NCBI GenBank assembly: GCA_013817465.1
Contig: JACDCP010000079.1
Coordinates: 1-11,381, forward strand
Direction of reading: 5' to 3'
Source: Gammaproteobacteria bacterium
GTDB taxonomy: Bacteria; Pseudomonadota; Gammaproteobacteria; Steroidobacterales; JACDCP01
DNA: 11,381 nt
Below, piece by piece: positions 1 to 6,004 of this stretch. The notes under the pieces were generated by a model. The model saw only the letters and a program-made list of their open reading frames with translations. It had not been told where the DNA came from and did not search any database. The translations under genes and the position numbers were made by a program. How positions within the stretch are numbered: the stretch's first letter is position 1; each line of letters opens with the position of its first letter.

Positions 1-842
1 ATGCCGGGCTGATCGACGAGCTGGAGATGCGGCTCCTGACGGCGGATGTCGGTGTCGAGGCGACGGAGCGCATCATCGGCGGCCTCAACCGCAAGGTGGC
101 GCGCAACGAGCTTGCGGATGTGACCGCGCTCGTGCGGGCATTGCATGCGAGCATGGTCGAGATTCTCGCGCCCTGCACTCAGCCGCTCGAGATCGACACA
201 TCGCGGCGTCCGTTCCTCATTCTGATGGTCGGCGTGAACGGCGCAGGCAAAACCACGACTATCGGCAAGCTTGCCGGCAAGCTCAAGGACCAGGGGCATC
301 GATTGATGCTTGCCGCGGGCGACACGTTCCGTGCCGCAGCCGTCGAGCAACTCGAAGCCTGGGGCCGACGCAATGGCGTGCCCGTGATCGCCCAGCAGTC
401 GGGCGCCGATCCGGCCGCGGTCATCTTCGACGCCCTGCAGGCAGCTCGCGCCCGCCATATCGACATCCTGATCGCCGACACCGCCGGACGCCTGCACAGC
501 CAGAGCAACCTCATGGAAGAGCTGAAAAAAGTGAACCGCGTAGTGAAGAAGCTCGACCCCGATGCGCCGCACGAAACCATGCTCGTGATCGACGGGGGCA
601 CCGGCCAGAACGCGCTCGCGCAGGCCCGCGAATTCCACGAGGCGATCGGCGTCACGGGCATCACCCTGACCAAGCTGGACGGAAGCGCCAAAGGCGGCAT
701 CCTGTTCGCGCTGGCCGAGCGCATGAGGCTGCCGATCCGCTACATCGGGGTCGGCGAGCAGGTCGAGGATCTCGGCGTCTTCGATGCCGGCGAGTTCGTC
801 AAGGCATTGCTCGCGGCGCCCGCCGAGGGCCCGGGCGAGTGA
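1..842 (+). CDS. ftsY: Signal recognition particle receptor FtsY (5' end outside window)
   Basis: This is the SRP-type GTPase that docks ribosome-SRP complexes at the inner membrane for co-translational insertion of membrane proteins. The reading frame is open from base 3, in phase with the ATG at 27, and reads AGLIDELEMRLLTADVGVE, a typical FtsY N-domain, so the ATG at 27 is internal and the true start lies upstream. About 279 residues are visible. The NG-domain motifs appear in order: P-loop GVNGAGKTTT (about bases 231-260), DTFRAAAVEQL, DTAGR, the GTGQNAL loop (preceded by LVIDG rather than the commoner LVLDA), TKLDGSAKGG for guanine binding, and the closing GVGEQVEDL. The acidic N-terminal A domain is not visible. 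The stop overlaps the ftsE start by 4 bases (GTGA), which suggests translational coupling in the classical ftsY-ftsE-ftsX order. Identification is secure. Confidence 0.97.
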   Translation, partial: AGLIDELEMRLLTADVGVEATERIIGGLNRKVARNELADVTALVRALHASMVEILAPCTQPLEIDTSRRPFLILMVGVNGAGKTTTIGKLAGKLKDQGHRLMLAAGDTFRAAAVEQLEAWGRRNGVPVIAQQSGADPAAVIFDALQAARARHIDILIADTAGRLHSQSNLMEELKKVNRVVKKLDPDAPHETMLVIDGGTGQNALAQAREFHEAIGVTGITLTKLDGSAKGGILFALAERMRLPIRYIGVGEQVEDLGVFDAGEFVKALLAAPAEGPGE

Positions 843-1537
843 TCCGGCTGCAGAACGTCGTCAAGCGTTACCCTGGCGGCCGCGATGCGCTGAGCAACCT
901 GAACATGCACCTCGCGACCGGCGACATGGCGTTCCTGACCGGCCCTTCGGGCGCCGGCAAGAGCACCATCCTGAAGCTCATCGGCCTCATCGAGCGCCCG
1001 ACACGCGGCCAGGTGGTGATCGGCGGGGAGGCCACGTCGCGCATTTCGCGGCGCCGCATCCCCGCGTTCCGGCGCCGGATCGGCATGGTGTTCCAGGATC
1101 ACAAGCTGCTTGCCGATCGCAGCGTATTCGACAACGTGGCGCTGCCGCTCGTCATCGCCGGCGTCGGCCATCGCGAAACGGCCCGGCGTGTACGTGCAGC
1201 GGTTGATCAGGTGGGCCTGTCCGGCAAGGAAAAAATGCTGCCCGCGATGCTCTCGACCGGCGAGCAGCAGCGTGTCGGCATCGCGCGTGCCGTCGTGGCT
1301 ACGCCGCCGCTGTTGATCGCGGACGAGCCGACCGGCAATCTCGACCCGGAACTGTCGTTCGAAATCATGCGTCTGTTCAAGCGCTTCAACGAAGTCGGTG
1401 TCACGGTGCTCATCGCGAGCCACGACCTCGCCCTGATCGAGCGCCTGCGCGGACGCCGCATCAGCTTGCGCGAGGGACACGTCGTCGCCGGATATGAGCC
1501 GGCGGCCGCAGGCGGCCGCCATGCCGGCCCCACGTAG
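839..1537 (+). CDS. ftsE: Cell division ATP-binding protein FtsE
   Basis: FtsE is the cytoplasmic ATPase of the FtsEX complex, which acts at the septum to control activation of peptidoglycan hydrolases through FtsX. The start is GTG at 839, overlapping the ftsY stop by 4 bases. The product has 232 residues, about ten more than the E. coli protein; the extra C-terminal residues (EPAAAGGRHAGPT) fall where the gene overlaps ftsX. Visible ABC motifs are Walker A GPSGAGKST at 35-43, Q-loop Q86 in VFQDHKLL, the signature at 138-144, Walker B LLIADE at 158-163 followed by PTGNLD, and switch histidine H195 in ASHD. The signature reads LSTGEQQ where FtsE usually has LSGGEQQ; the second glycine, the more critical one in ABC proteins, is kept. 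All catalytic residues are present, so the protein should be active. Confidence 0.96.
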   Translation: MIRLQNVVKRYPGGRDALSNLNMHLATGDMAFLTGPSGAGKSTILKLIGLIERPTRGQVVIGGEATSRISRRRIPAFRRRIGMVFQDHKLLADRSVFDNVALPLVIAGVGHRETARRVRAAVDQVGLSGKEKMLPAMLSTGEQQRVGIARAVVATPPLLIADEPTGNLDPELSFEIMRLFKRFNEVGVTVLIASHDLALIERLRGRRISLREGHVVAGYEPAAAGGRHAGPT

Positions 1538-2477
1538 CGCCAGCCGGCCGCCTGCACACCGTGCCGGCCGCGTGCGCGGCTATTTCACGCGCCATGCGCA
1601 GAATCTGGTCGGCGCGCTCGGCCGACTTTACGACCAGCCGCTGGCGAGCCTCATGACGGTCGCGGTGATCGGCATCGCGCTGGCCCTGCCGGCAAGCCTC
1701 TATCTGCTGGTGGTGAATGGCCGCGCCCTCACGGGCAGTCTCGACAGCGCGGCCGACGTATCGGTTTATCTCCGCCGGGAAATCTCCCCGGCAACGGCCG
1801 AGGCGCTCGCCGGCCGGCTCCGCGAGCGCGCGGACATCGCTCAGGTGCGGATCATCGACCCGGAAGAGGCGCTCGCCGATTTCCAGCGTCTGTCGGGTTT
1901 TGGCGCCGCGCTGGACGCGCTGGGCGAAAATCCACTGCCGGTCACGCTGGTCGTGCGTCCGGCGCACCGGCAGCCGGCAGCCGCCGCCGCGTTGGCCGGC
2001 GAACTGCAGGATCTCCCCGAAACGGAGCTTGCCCAGATCGACACCGAATGGATCACCCGTCTCGATGCGCTGCTCGACATCGTACGCCGCGCCGTCGCGC
2101 TGGCCACGGCAATACTCGCGCTCGGCGTCGTCATCATCGTCGGCAACACGATTCGCCTGGACATCCAGAACCGGCGCGCCGAGATCGAGATCATCAAGCT
2201 CATCGGCGCGAGTGATGGCTTCATCCGCCGGCCGTTCCTTTACAGTGGGTTCTGGTACGGTCTGGCCGGCGGGCTGTTCGCCGCTTTGCTGGTAGACGCG
2301 GCGCTCTGGACCCTGAGCGGGGCGGTCGGCAACGTGGCCGGACTGTACGACAGCACCTTCGCGCTGCAGGGCCTCTCGGCCGGCACGGTCCTTGCACTTA
2401 TCGGCTTGGGCGCCCTGCTCGGCTGGCTGGGTTCGTGGATAGCTGCCGCGCGTCACATGCGGCGCATCGAGCTGTAA
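1494..2477 (+). CDS. ftsX: Cell division permease-like protein FtsX
   Basis: FtsX is the inner-membrane partner of FtsE. Its periplasmic domain recruits and activates the machinery that splits septal peptidoglycan. The 327-residue reading shows a basic cytoplasmic N-terminus, TM1 at about 51-74, a periplasmic domain of about 125 residues containing the conserved LGENPLP segment, TM2 at about 200-222, TM3 at about 250-275 and TM4 at about 295-318. The cytoplasmic loop after TM2 contains NRRAEIEIIKLIGAS, a strong FtsX signature. Start choice is uncertain. ATG 1494 overlaps ftsE by 44 bases and ATG 1521 (codon 10) by 17; neither has a convincing Shine-Dalgarno at proper spacing, and the second is preceded by two GC-rich palindromes. 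The extreme N-terminus is proline/alanine/arginine-rich, so nothing in it decides the matter. Confidence 0.94.
   Translation: MSRRPQAAAMPAPRSASRPPAHRAGRVRGYFTRHAQNLVGALGRLYDQPLASLMTVAVIGIALALPASLYLLVVNGRALTGSLDSAADVSVYLRREISPATAEALAGRLRERADIAQVRIIDPEEALADFQRLSGFGAALDALGENPLPVTLVVRPAHRQPAAAAALAGELQDLPETELAQIDTEWITRLDALLDIVRRAVALATAILALGVVIIVGNTIRLDIQNRRAEIEIIKLIGASDGFIRRPFLYSGFWYGLAGGLFAALLVDAALWTLSGAVGNVAGLYDSTFALQGLSAGTVLALIGLGALLGWLGSWIAAARHMRRIEL
1501..1520. repeat. Tandem GC palindromes in the ftsE/ftsX overlap
   Basis: Two copies of GGCGGCCGC lie side by side, each containing the 8-base palindrome GCGGCCGC (1502-1509 and 1512-1519). Together they can fold into a GC-only hairpin just before the second possible ftsX start at 1521. 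They encode AAAGG in the FtsE frame and PQAAA in the FtsX frame. Whether they have a function is unknown; GC-rich coding sequence can generate such motifs by chance. Confidence 0.5.
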
Positions 2478-2507
2478 CCCCTGTCTGTGCCGGAACCCCC
2501 GCCCCGC

Positions 2508-2534
2508 TTAGCACTCTAAGCATCGGAGTGCTAA
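2508..2534. promoter_or_regulatory. CIRCE operator (HrcA binding site) upstream of rpoH
   Basis: The sequence is TTAGCACTC, nine bases, then GAGTGCTAA: a perfect 9-base inverted repeat with a 9-base spacer, matching the CIRCE consensus in all 18 arm positions. CIRCE is the operator of the heat-shock repressor HrcA, normally found before groESL or dnaK operons. Here it lies 30 bases before the rpoH start codon, with no other gene between, so its target is almost certainly rpoH. The inference is that HrcA represses transcription of the sigma-32 gene at normal temperature. hrcA itself is not in the window. Confidence 0.96.
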
Positions 2535-2537
2535 AAT
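2508..2537 (+). promoter_or_regulatory. Putative sigma70-type rpoH promoter embedded in CIRCE
   Basis: TTAGCA (2508-2513, four of six matches to TTGACA) is followed after 18 bases by TAAAAT (2532-2537, five of six matches to TATAAT). The -35 box is the first six bases of the left CIRCE arm and the -10 begins in the right arm, so bound HrcA would block RNA polymerase. Transcription would start near 2544, leaving a leader of only about 20 bases. The assignment is by inspection only. Confidence 0.6.
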
Positions 2538-2547
2538 CTGCCACCCG

Positions 2548-2555
2548 TAAGGAGG
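2548..2555 (+). promoter_or_regulatory. Near-perfect Shine-Dalgarno of rpoH
   Basis: TAAGGAGG matches eight consecutive bases of the anti-Shine-Dalgarno complement and ends nine bases before the GTG at 2565, which fixes that GTG as the rpoH start. No obvious complementary stretch able to mask it was seen in the first tens of bases of the gene, so strong constitutive initiation seems possible once mRNA is made. Confidence 0.8.
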
Positions 2556-2564
2556 CTTGGAAAC

Positions 2565-3428
2565 GTGAGTACCGCTTTAGCCGCGCGTCATTTCGATCTC
2601 GTGCTGGCCGGCCCCGTCGGCAGCCTGGACGCCTACATGCAGACCGTCAGCGCCATTCCGGTGCTCGACAGGGATGAGGAGCACGCGCTGGCCACCCGTT
2701 ATCGCCAGGATGACGATCTCGATGCCGCCCGGCGGCTCGTGCTCGCGCACCTGCGCTTCGTCGTGCACATCGCGCGCGGCTATGCCGGTTACGGCCTTCA
2801 GGTCGGCGACCTGATCCAGGAAGGCAATGTCGGCCTCATGAAGGCCGTCAAGCGGTTCGACCCAGACGTCGGCGTGCGCCTGGTATCCTTCGCGGTCCAC
2901 TGGATTCGCGCCGAGATCCATGAATACGTCTTGCGCAACTGGCGCGTCGTCAAGGTGGCGACGACCAAAGCGCAGCGCAAACTGTTCTTCAATCTGCGCA
3001 AGGCGAAAAAGAACCTCGGCTGGCTGAGCCACGACGAGACCCAGGCGGTGGCGATCGACTTGGGCGTCAAGCCGGAAGAAGTCACCGAAATGGAGAAGCG
3101 CCTTGCGAGCCGCGATCTGTCGTTCGACCCTGCGCCCGGGGCCGATGACGAGGACGGCAGCTTCATGCCCGCTGCCTATCTGCCGAGCCCGGCGCAGGAC
3201 CCGGCAGCGGCGCTGGAGGCGGACGATTGGGAGGAGGACTCCTCGAACCGGCTTGCAGCAGCCCTCGACACACTCGACGCACGCAGCCGTGACATCGTGC
3301 AGTCGCGCTGGCTGACAGACAGCAAGTTAACCCTGCACGACCTGGCCGGCCGCTACGGCGTCTCCGCCGAGCGTATCCGGCAAATCGAGAGCAACGCGAT
3401 CACCAAACTGCGCGGGGCGCTGGGCTGA
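2565..3428 (+). CDS. rpoH: RNA polymerase heat-shock sigma factor RpoH (sigma-32)
   Basis: RpoH directs RNA polymerase to heat-shock promoters for chaperones and proteases. The product has 287 residues, close to the 284 of E. coli. Region 1.2/2.1 precedes DLIQEGNVGLMKAVKRFDP (82-100, region 2.2, core binding). Regions 2.3-2.4 follow with SFAVHWIRAEIHEYVLRNWR. The diagnostic RpoH box QRKLFFNLR is exact at 137-145. An acidic linker with DDWEEDSSNRL leads to region 4.2, whose helix-turn-helix reads TLHDLAGRYGVSAERIRQIE near the C-terminus. The start is GTG with a very strong Shine-Dalgarno. It lies 87 bases downstream of ftsX, the usual proteobacterial neighbour, but has its own CIRCE-controlled promoter, so it is probably transcribed separately under HrcA in addition to any read-through from ftsX. 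No truncation or missing motif. Confidence 0.97.
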   Translation: MSTALAARHFDLVLAGPVGSLDAYMQTVSAIPVLDRDEEHALATRYRQDDDLDAARRLVLAHLRFVVHIARGYAGYGLQVGDLIQEGNVGLMKAVKRFDPDVGVRLVSFAVHWIRAEIHEYVLRNWRVVKVATTKAQRKLFFNLRKAKKNLGWLSHDETQAVAIDLGVKPEEVTEMEKRLASRDLSFDPAPGADDEDGSFMPAAYLPSPAQDPAAALEADDWEEDSSNRLAAALDTLDARSRDIVQSRWLTDSKLTLHDLAGRYGVSAERIRQIESNAITKLRGALG

Positions 3429-3436
3429 AGCGGCAG

Positions 3437-3460
3437 GCAGGCCGATTTAAACCGGCCTGC
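3437..3460 (+). terminator. Hairpin after rpoH, possible terminator
   Basis: GCAGGCCG and CGGCCTGC form a perfect 8-base stem around the loop ATTTAAAC, starting nine bases after the rpoH stop. There is no T-run after the stem on either strand, so it is not a canonical intrinsic terminator. It sits between convergent genes and could end rpoH mRNA or protect its 3' end. Confidence 0.45.
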
Positions 3461-3527
3461 AGATCCGCCATTGCGGGGGGAATCTTCACGTCGGCTGACC
3501 TCGTTCGGCGACCCCGCGGCGCGCAGA

Positions 3528-4205
3528 TCAGGCAGTCAGCGGCACGAGCGTCAACTCGACACGGCGATTCTGTTGCCTGCCCTGCTCCGTATCGTTGGAA
3601 GCGACGGGACTGCCCTCGCCCTGGCCGACCGTGATGATGCGCTGAGTCATGATGCCCTGCGATCGCAGGTACTCGGCGACCGTTGATGCGCGTTCCTCCG
3701 ACAAGTCCTGGTTGTAGCTGTCGCTGCCCCGGCTGTCGGTGTGCCCGGCGACCTCGATGACGGTTTTCTCGTACTCTTCCAGCACCAGGCCGACCGAATT
3801 CAGGACATCGAAGAAGCCTTGATTCAAGGCTGCGCTGTCGGTGCGAAACGTGACGTTACCCGGCATGAGCAGCGTAATGTTGTCGCCTTCGCGATGCACG
3901 CTCACGCCCGTGCCGTCCAGCCGCTGGCGTAGCTGCGCCTCCTGGCGGTCCATATAGTTTCCGACCGCGGCCCCGGTCAGCGCGCCCAGGCCCCCGCCGA
4001 TGAGCGCTCTCTGGCGGCGATCCACGGCGTCGTCGCCCGTGATGAGACCGGCCACGACGCCGATGCCCGCACCGATGGCCGCGCCCTTAGTGGCCTGGCT
4101 CGTCTGGCCCTCGCGTGTGTATGGATCGAGCGTCGAGCAGGCCGTGACCAGCAGCATCCCTGCGACGCATCCGGCCAGGCGGCCTGTCCCTGTTTGAGCT
4201 CTCAT
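3528..4205 (-). CDS. yiaD: YiaD-like outer-membrane lipoprotein with OmpA domain
   Basis: This is an outer-membrane lipoprotein whose C-terminal OmpA-like domain should bind peptidoglycan, tethering membrane to wall. The start at 4205 is preferred over the upstream ATG at 4307 because an AGGGAGA ribosome site sits seven bases before it and the protein then begins with a proper lipoprotein signal, ending LVTAC with the lipidated cysteine at residue 23. Ser at +2 predicts outer-membrane sorting. The mature part has glycine-zipper segments at about 41-57 and 67-83 (GAAIGAGIGVVAG, IGGGLGALTGAAVG), then YMDRQEAQLRQ. The OmpA domain (about 108-225) has VTFRTDSAALN, GHTDSRGSDSYNQDLSEERA and QNRRVEL, which contains the conserved arginine. 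Length (225) and motif order match E. coli YiaD (219), hence the symbol; orthology is inferred. It is convergent with rpoH and divergent from the DUF962 gene. Confidence 0.9.
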   Translation of the reverse strand: MRAQTGTGRLAGCVAGMLLVTACSTLDPYTREGQTSQATKGAAIGAGIGVVAGLITGDDAVDRRQRALIGGGLGALTGAAVGNYMDRQEAQLRQRLDGTGVSVHREGDNITLLMPGNVTFRTDSAALNQGFFDVLNSVGLVLEEYEKTVIEVAGHTDSRGSDSYNQDLSEERASTVAEYLRSQGIMTQRIITVGQGEGSPVASNDTEQGRQQNRRVELTLVPLTA

Positions 4206-4302
4206 GCGCTTTCTCCCTGATGATGAACGACCCCGATGCGCGGCACGGTAGCACGCGGCATTTGCAAGTCTCAATCCCGGCGGCATCTGGCGTGAAGATC
4301 GG

Positions 4303-4308
4303 TACAAT
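4303..4308 (+). promoter_or_regulatory. Possible -10 box abutting the DUF962 start codon
   Basis: TACAAT (five of six matches to TATAAT) ends six bases before the ATG at 4315. If it is used, transcription would begin at or within a base or two of the start codon, making the mRNA leaderless. No clear -35 was found at 16-18 bases and no Shine-Dalgarno is seen. The 4206-4314 gap also has to carry the promoter of the divergent lipoprotein gene, for which I see only weak candidates. Confidence 0.4.
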
Positions 4309-4314
4309 GTTTAC

Positions 4315-4782
4315 ATGCGTACCGCCGTGCAGTGGCTGGACGAATATGGCGAAAGCCACCGCCACGCCACCAACAAGCTTCTGCACTGGATCTGCGTGCC
4401 GCTGATCGTGCTGAGCCTGATCGGCCTGCTCTGGTCGATCCCGGTTCCGGAGGCCTTCGAAAACATCTCGCCGGCGCTGAACTGGGCGACGGCCTTTCTG
4501 ATGGCCGCTGTCGTCTACTATTTCATCCTGTCGGTGAGCCTCGCGCTCGGCATGCTGCCGGTGCTCGCCGGTTTCGTGCTGATAGTCGACTGGCTCGACA
4601 CCCTCGAGCCGCCACTCTGGCTGATCTCGATCGTGATATTCGCGATAGCGTGGGTCGGCCAGTTCGTCGGGCATGCAATTGAAGGCAAGCGACCGTCGTT
4701 CTTCCAGGACATGCAGTTCCTGATGATCGGCCCGGCGTGGCTCCTGTCGACCCTCTATCGCCGGTTGGGCATTCCTTACTAA
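4315..4782 (+). CDS. DUF962/Mpo1-like small membrane protein
   Basis: This 155-residue polytopic membrane protein belongs to the DUF962 (YGL010w/Mpo1-like) family. Yeast Mpo1 is an iron-dependent dioxygenase that shortens 2-hydroxy fatty acids by one carbon in alpha-oxidation; the role of the bacterial relatives is less certain. Family features are the N-terminal WLDEYGESHRHATNKLLHWICVP, with H15, H17 and H24 as candidate metal ligands, hydrophobic segments at about 26-42, 57-75, 80-95 and 101-118, and the conserved tail GHAIEGKRPSFFQD with H120. The ATG at 4315 gives a full-length family member. No ribosome site precedes it, and a -10-like box lies just upstream, so translation may be leaderless. 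It precedes the acyl-CoA dehydrogenase gene on the same strand by about 50 bases, consistent with but not proof of a shared lipid or acyl-CoA function. Confidence 0.85.
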   Translation: MRTAVQWLDEYGESHRHATNKLLHWICVPLIVLSLIGLLWSIPVPEAFENISPALNWATAFLMAAVVYYFILSVSLALGMLPVLAGFVLIVDWLDTLEPPLWLISIVIFAIAWVGQFVGHAIEGKRPSFFQDMQFLMIGPAWLLSTLYRRLGIPY

Positions 4783-4833
4783 CGGCCCTACATGCGATAT
4801 GATTCCGGCCCCGTCGAAATGTCCGGAGATGGC

Positions 4834-5994
4834 GTGTCCCTGAATCCCCTCGATCTCTACGACATCCGGAGCCTGCTCAGTGAAGACGAGCAGCTCGTGC
4901 AGGACGCCGTTGCACGTTTCGTCGACGACAAGGTGCTGCCGATCATCACCGAGGCGTTCGAGCAACACCGCTTTCCGCAGGAGCTGGTTCCCGAAGTGGC
5001 CGCACTCGGCCTGCTCGGCAGCTCGATCGAGGGCTACGACTGCCCGGGCCTGAACTCGGTTTCTTACGGGCTCATTTGTCAGGAGCTCGAGCGCGGCGAC
5101 AGCGGCCTGCGCAGCTTCGTTTCAGTGCAGTCGAGCCTGGTCATGTGGCCGATCTTCACCTATGGCTCCGAGGAGCAGAAGCAGCGCTGGCTGCCGGCGC
5201 TCGCGAAGGGCGAAGCGATCGGCTGCTTCGGTCTTACCGAGCCGCACGGCGGCTCCGACCCGGCGAACATGAAAACCATCGCCAAGAAAGATGGCGCCGA
5301 TTGGGTCATCAACGGCGCCAAGATGTGGATCACGAACGGGACAATCGCCGATGTCGCCGTGGTATGGGCAAAGACCGAAGACGGCGTGCGCGGCTTCCTC
5401 ATCGAGAAGGGCATGCGCGGTTACGAGGCCCGCGACATCGAGCGTAAATTCTCGTTGCGCGCCGCGGTGACCTCGGAGCTGTTCTTCGAGAGCGTGCGCG
5501 TGCCCGAAGCGAACCGGCTGCCGAAGGCGGACGGGCTCGGCGCGCCGCTCGGCTGCCTGACGCAGGCTCGCTACGGCATCACCTGGGGCGCGATCGGGGC
5601 CGCCCAGGCCTGTCTCGGGCAATTGCTCGAATACACGGAAACGCGCGTCCTGTTCAACCGCCCACTGTCACACAATCAGATCATTCAGCTCCGCCTCGCC
5701 GACATGGCACGGCGCATCACCACTGCCCAGCTCCTGTCGCTTCGGCTCGGGCGCCTGAAGGACAAAGGCACGATGCGATCGAGTCAGGTGTCGCTTGCCA
5801 AGTGGAACAACGTGCGCATGGCGCTCGATATCGCCCGCGATGCGCGCGACATGCTGGGCGGCAGCGGCATCAGCGCCGAATACGTGCCGATCCGGCACAT
5901 GCTCAACCTGGAAAGCGTCATCACCTACGAGGGCACGGAAACCGTGCACCAGCTCGTTATCGGCAAGGAGCTGACGGGCGTCAACGCCTTCTGA
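4834..5994 (+). CDS. gcdH: Glutaryl-CoA dehydrogenase
   Basis: This FAD-dependent acyl-CoA dehydrogenase oxidises and decarboxylates glutaryl-CoA to crotonyl-CoA in lysine, tryptophan and glutarate breakdown. The GTG at 4834 is preferred (386 residues) because GGAG lies five bases upstream and the protein then begins SLNPLDLYDIRSLLSEDE, as family members do. The ATG at 4792 adds 14 residues and has no ribosome site. From the GTG, SGLRSFVSVQSSLVMWPI (about 90-107) carries the arginine (R93) equivalent to the substrate-carboxylate arginine of human GCDH. The FAD/substrate loop GCFGLTEPHGGSDP and MWITNG follow, then RYGITWGAIGAA. The tail NLESVITYEGTETVHQLVIGKELTG contains the catalytic base E366. 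These features separate it from ordinary short-chain dehydrogenases. A TATGAT box at 4798-4803 may be a promoter element. The next gene follows after 10 bases, implying co-expression. Confidence 0.92.
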   Translation: MSLNPLDLYDIRSLLSEDEQLVQDAVARFVDDKVLPIITEAFEQHRFPQELVPEVAALGLLGSSIEGYDCPGLNSVSYGLICQELERGDSGLRSFVSVQSSLVMWPIFTYGSEEQKQRWLPALAKGEAIGCFGLTEPHGGSDPANMKTIAKKDGADWVINGAKMWITNGTIADVAVVWAKTEDGVRGFLIEKGMRGYEARDIERKFSLRAAVTSELFFESVRVPEANRLPKADGLGAPLGCLTQARYGITWGAIGAAQACLGQLLEYTETRVLFNRPLSHNQIIQLRLADMARRITTAQLLSLRLGRLKDKGTMRSSQVSLAKWNNVRMALDIARDARDMLGGSGISAEYVPIRHMLNLESVITYEGTETVHQLVIGKELTGVNAF

Positions 5995-6004
5995 GGCACA
6001 TCTG

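Noticed and set aside
1461..2456. Open frame of 331 codons on the minus strand opposite ftsX
   Set aside because: The protein is low-complexity and rich in Arg, Asp and Gln, with no family features; ftsX on the plus strand is clear.
4206..4307. Longer start for the YiaD-like protein at 4307 on the minus strand
   Set aside because: It would bury the lipoprotein signal peptide behind 34 residues; the ATG at 4205 has a ribosome site and a proper signal.
4792..4833. Start of gcdH at ATG 4792
   Set aside because: There is no ribosome site before it, the extra 14 residues are not family-like, and the region contains a TATGAT promoter-like box; the GTG at 4834 has GGAG at good spacing.
4087..4968. 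Open frame of 293 codons on the minus strand spanning the lipoprotein start, the DUF962 gene and the start of gcdH
   Set aside because: It crosses three convincing genes and a promoter region and has no recognisable domain.
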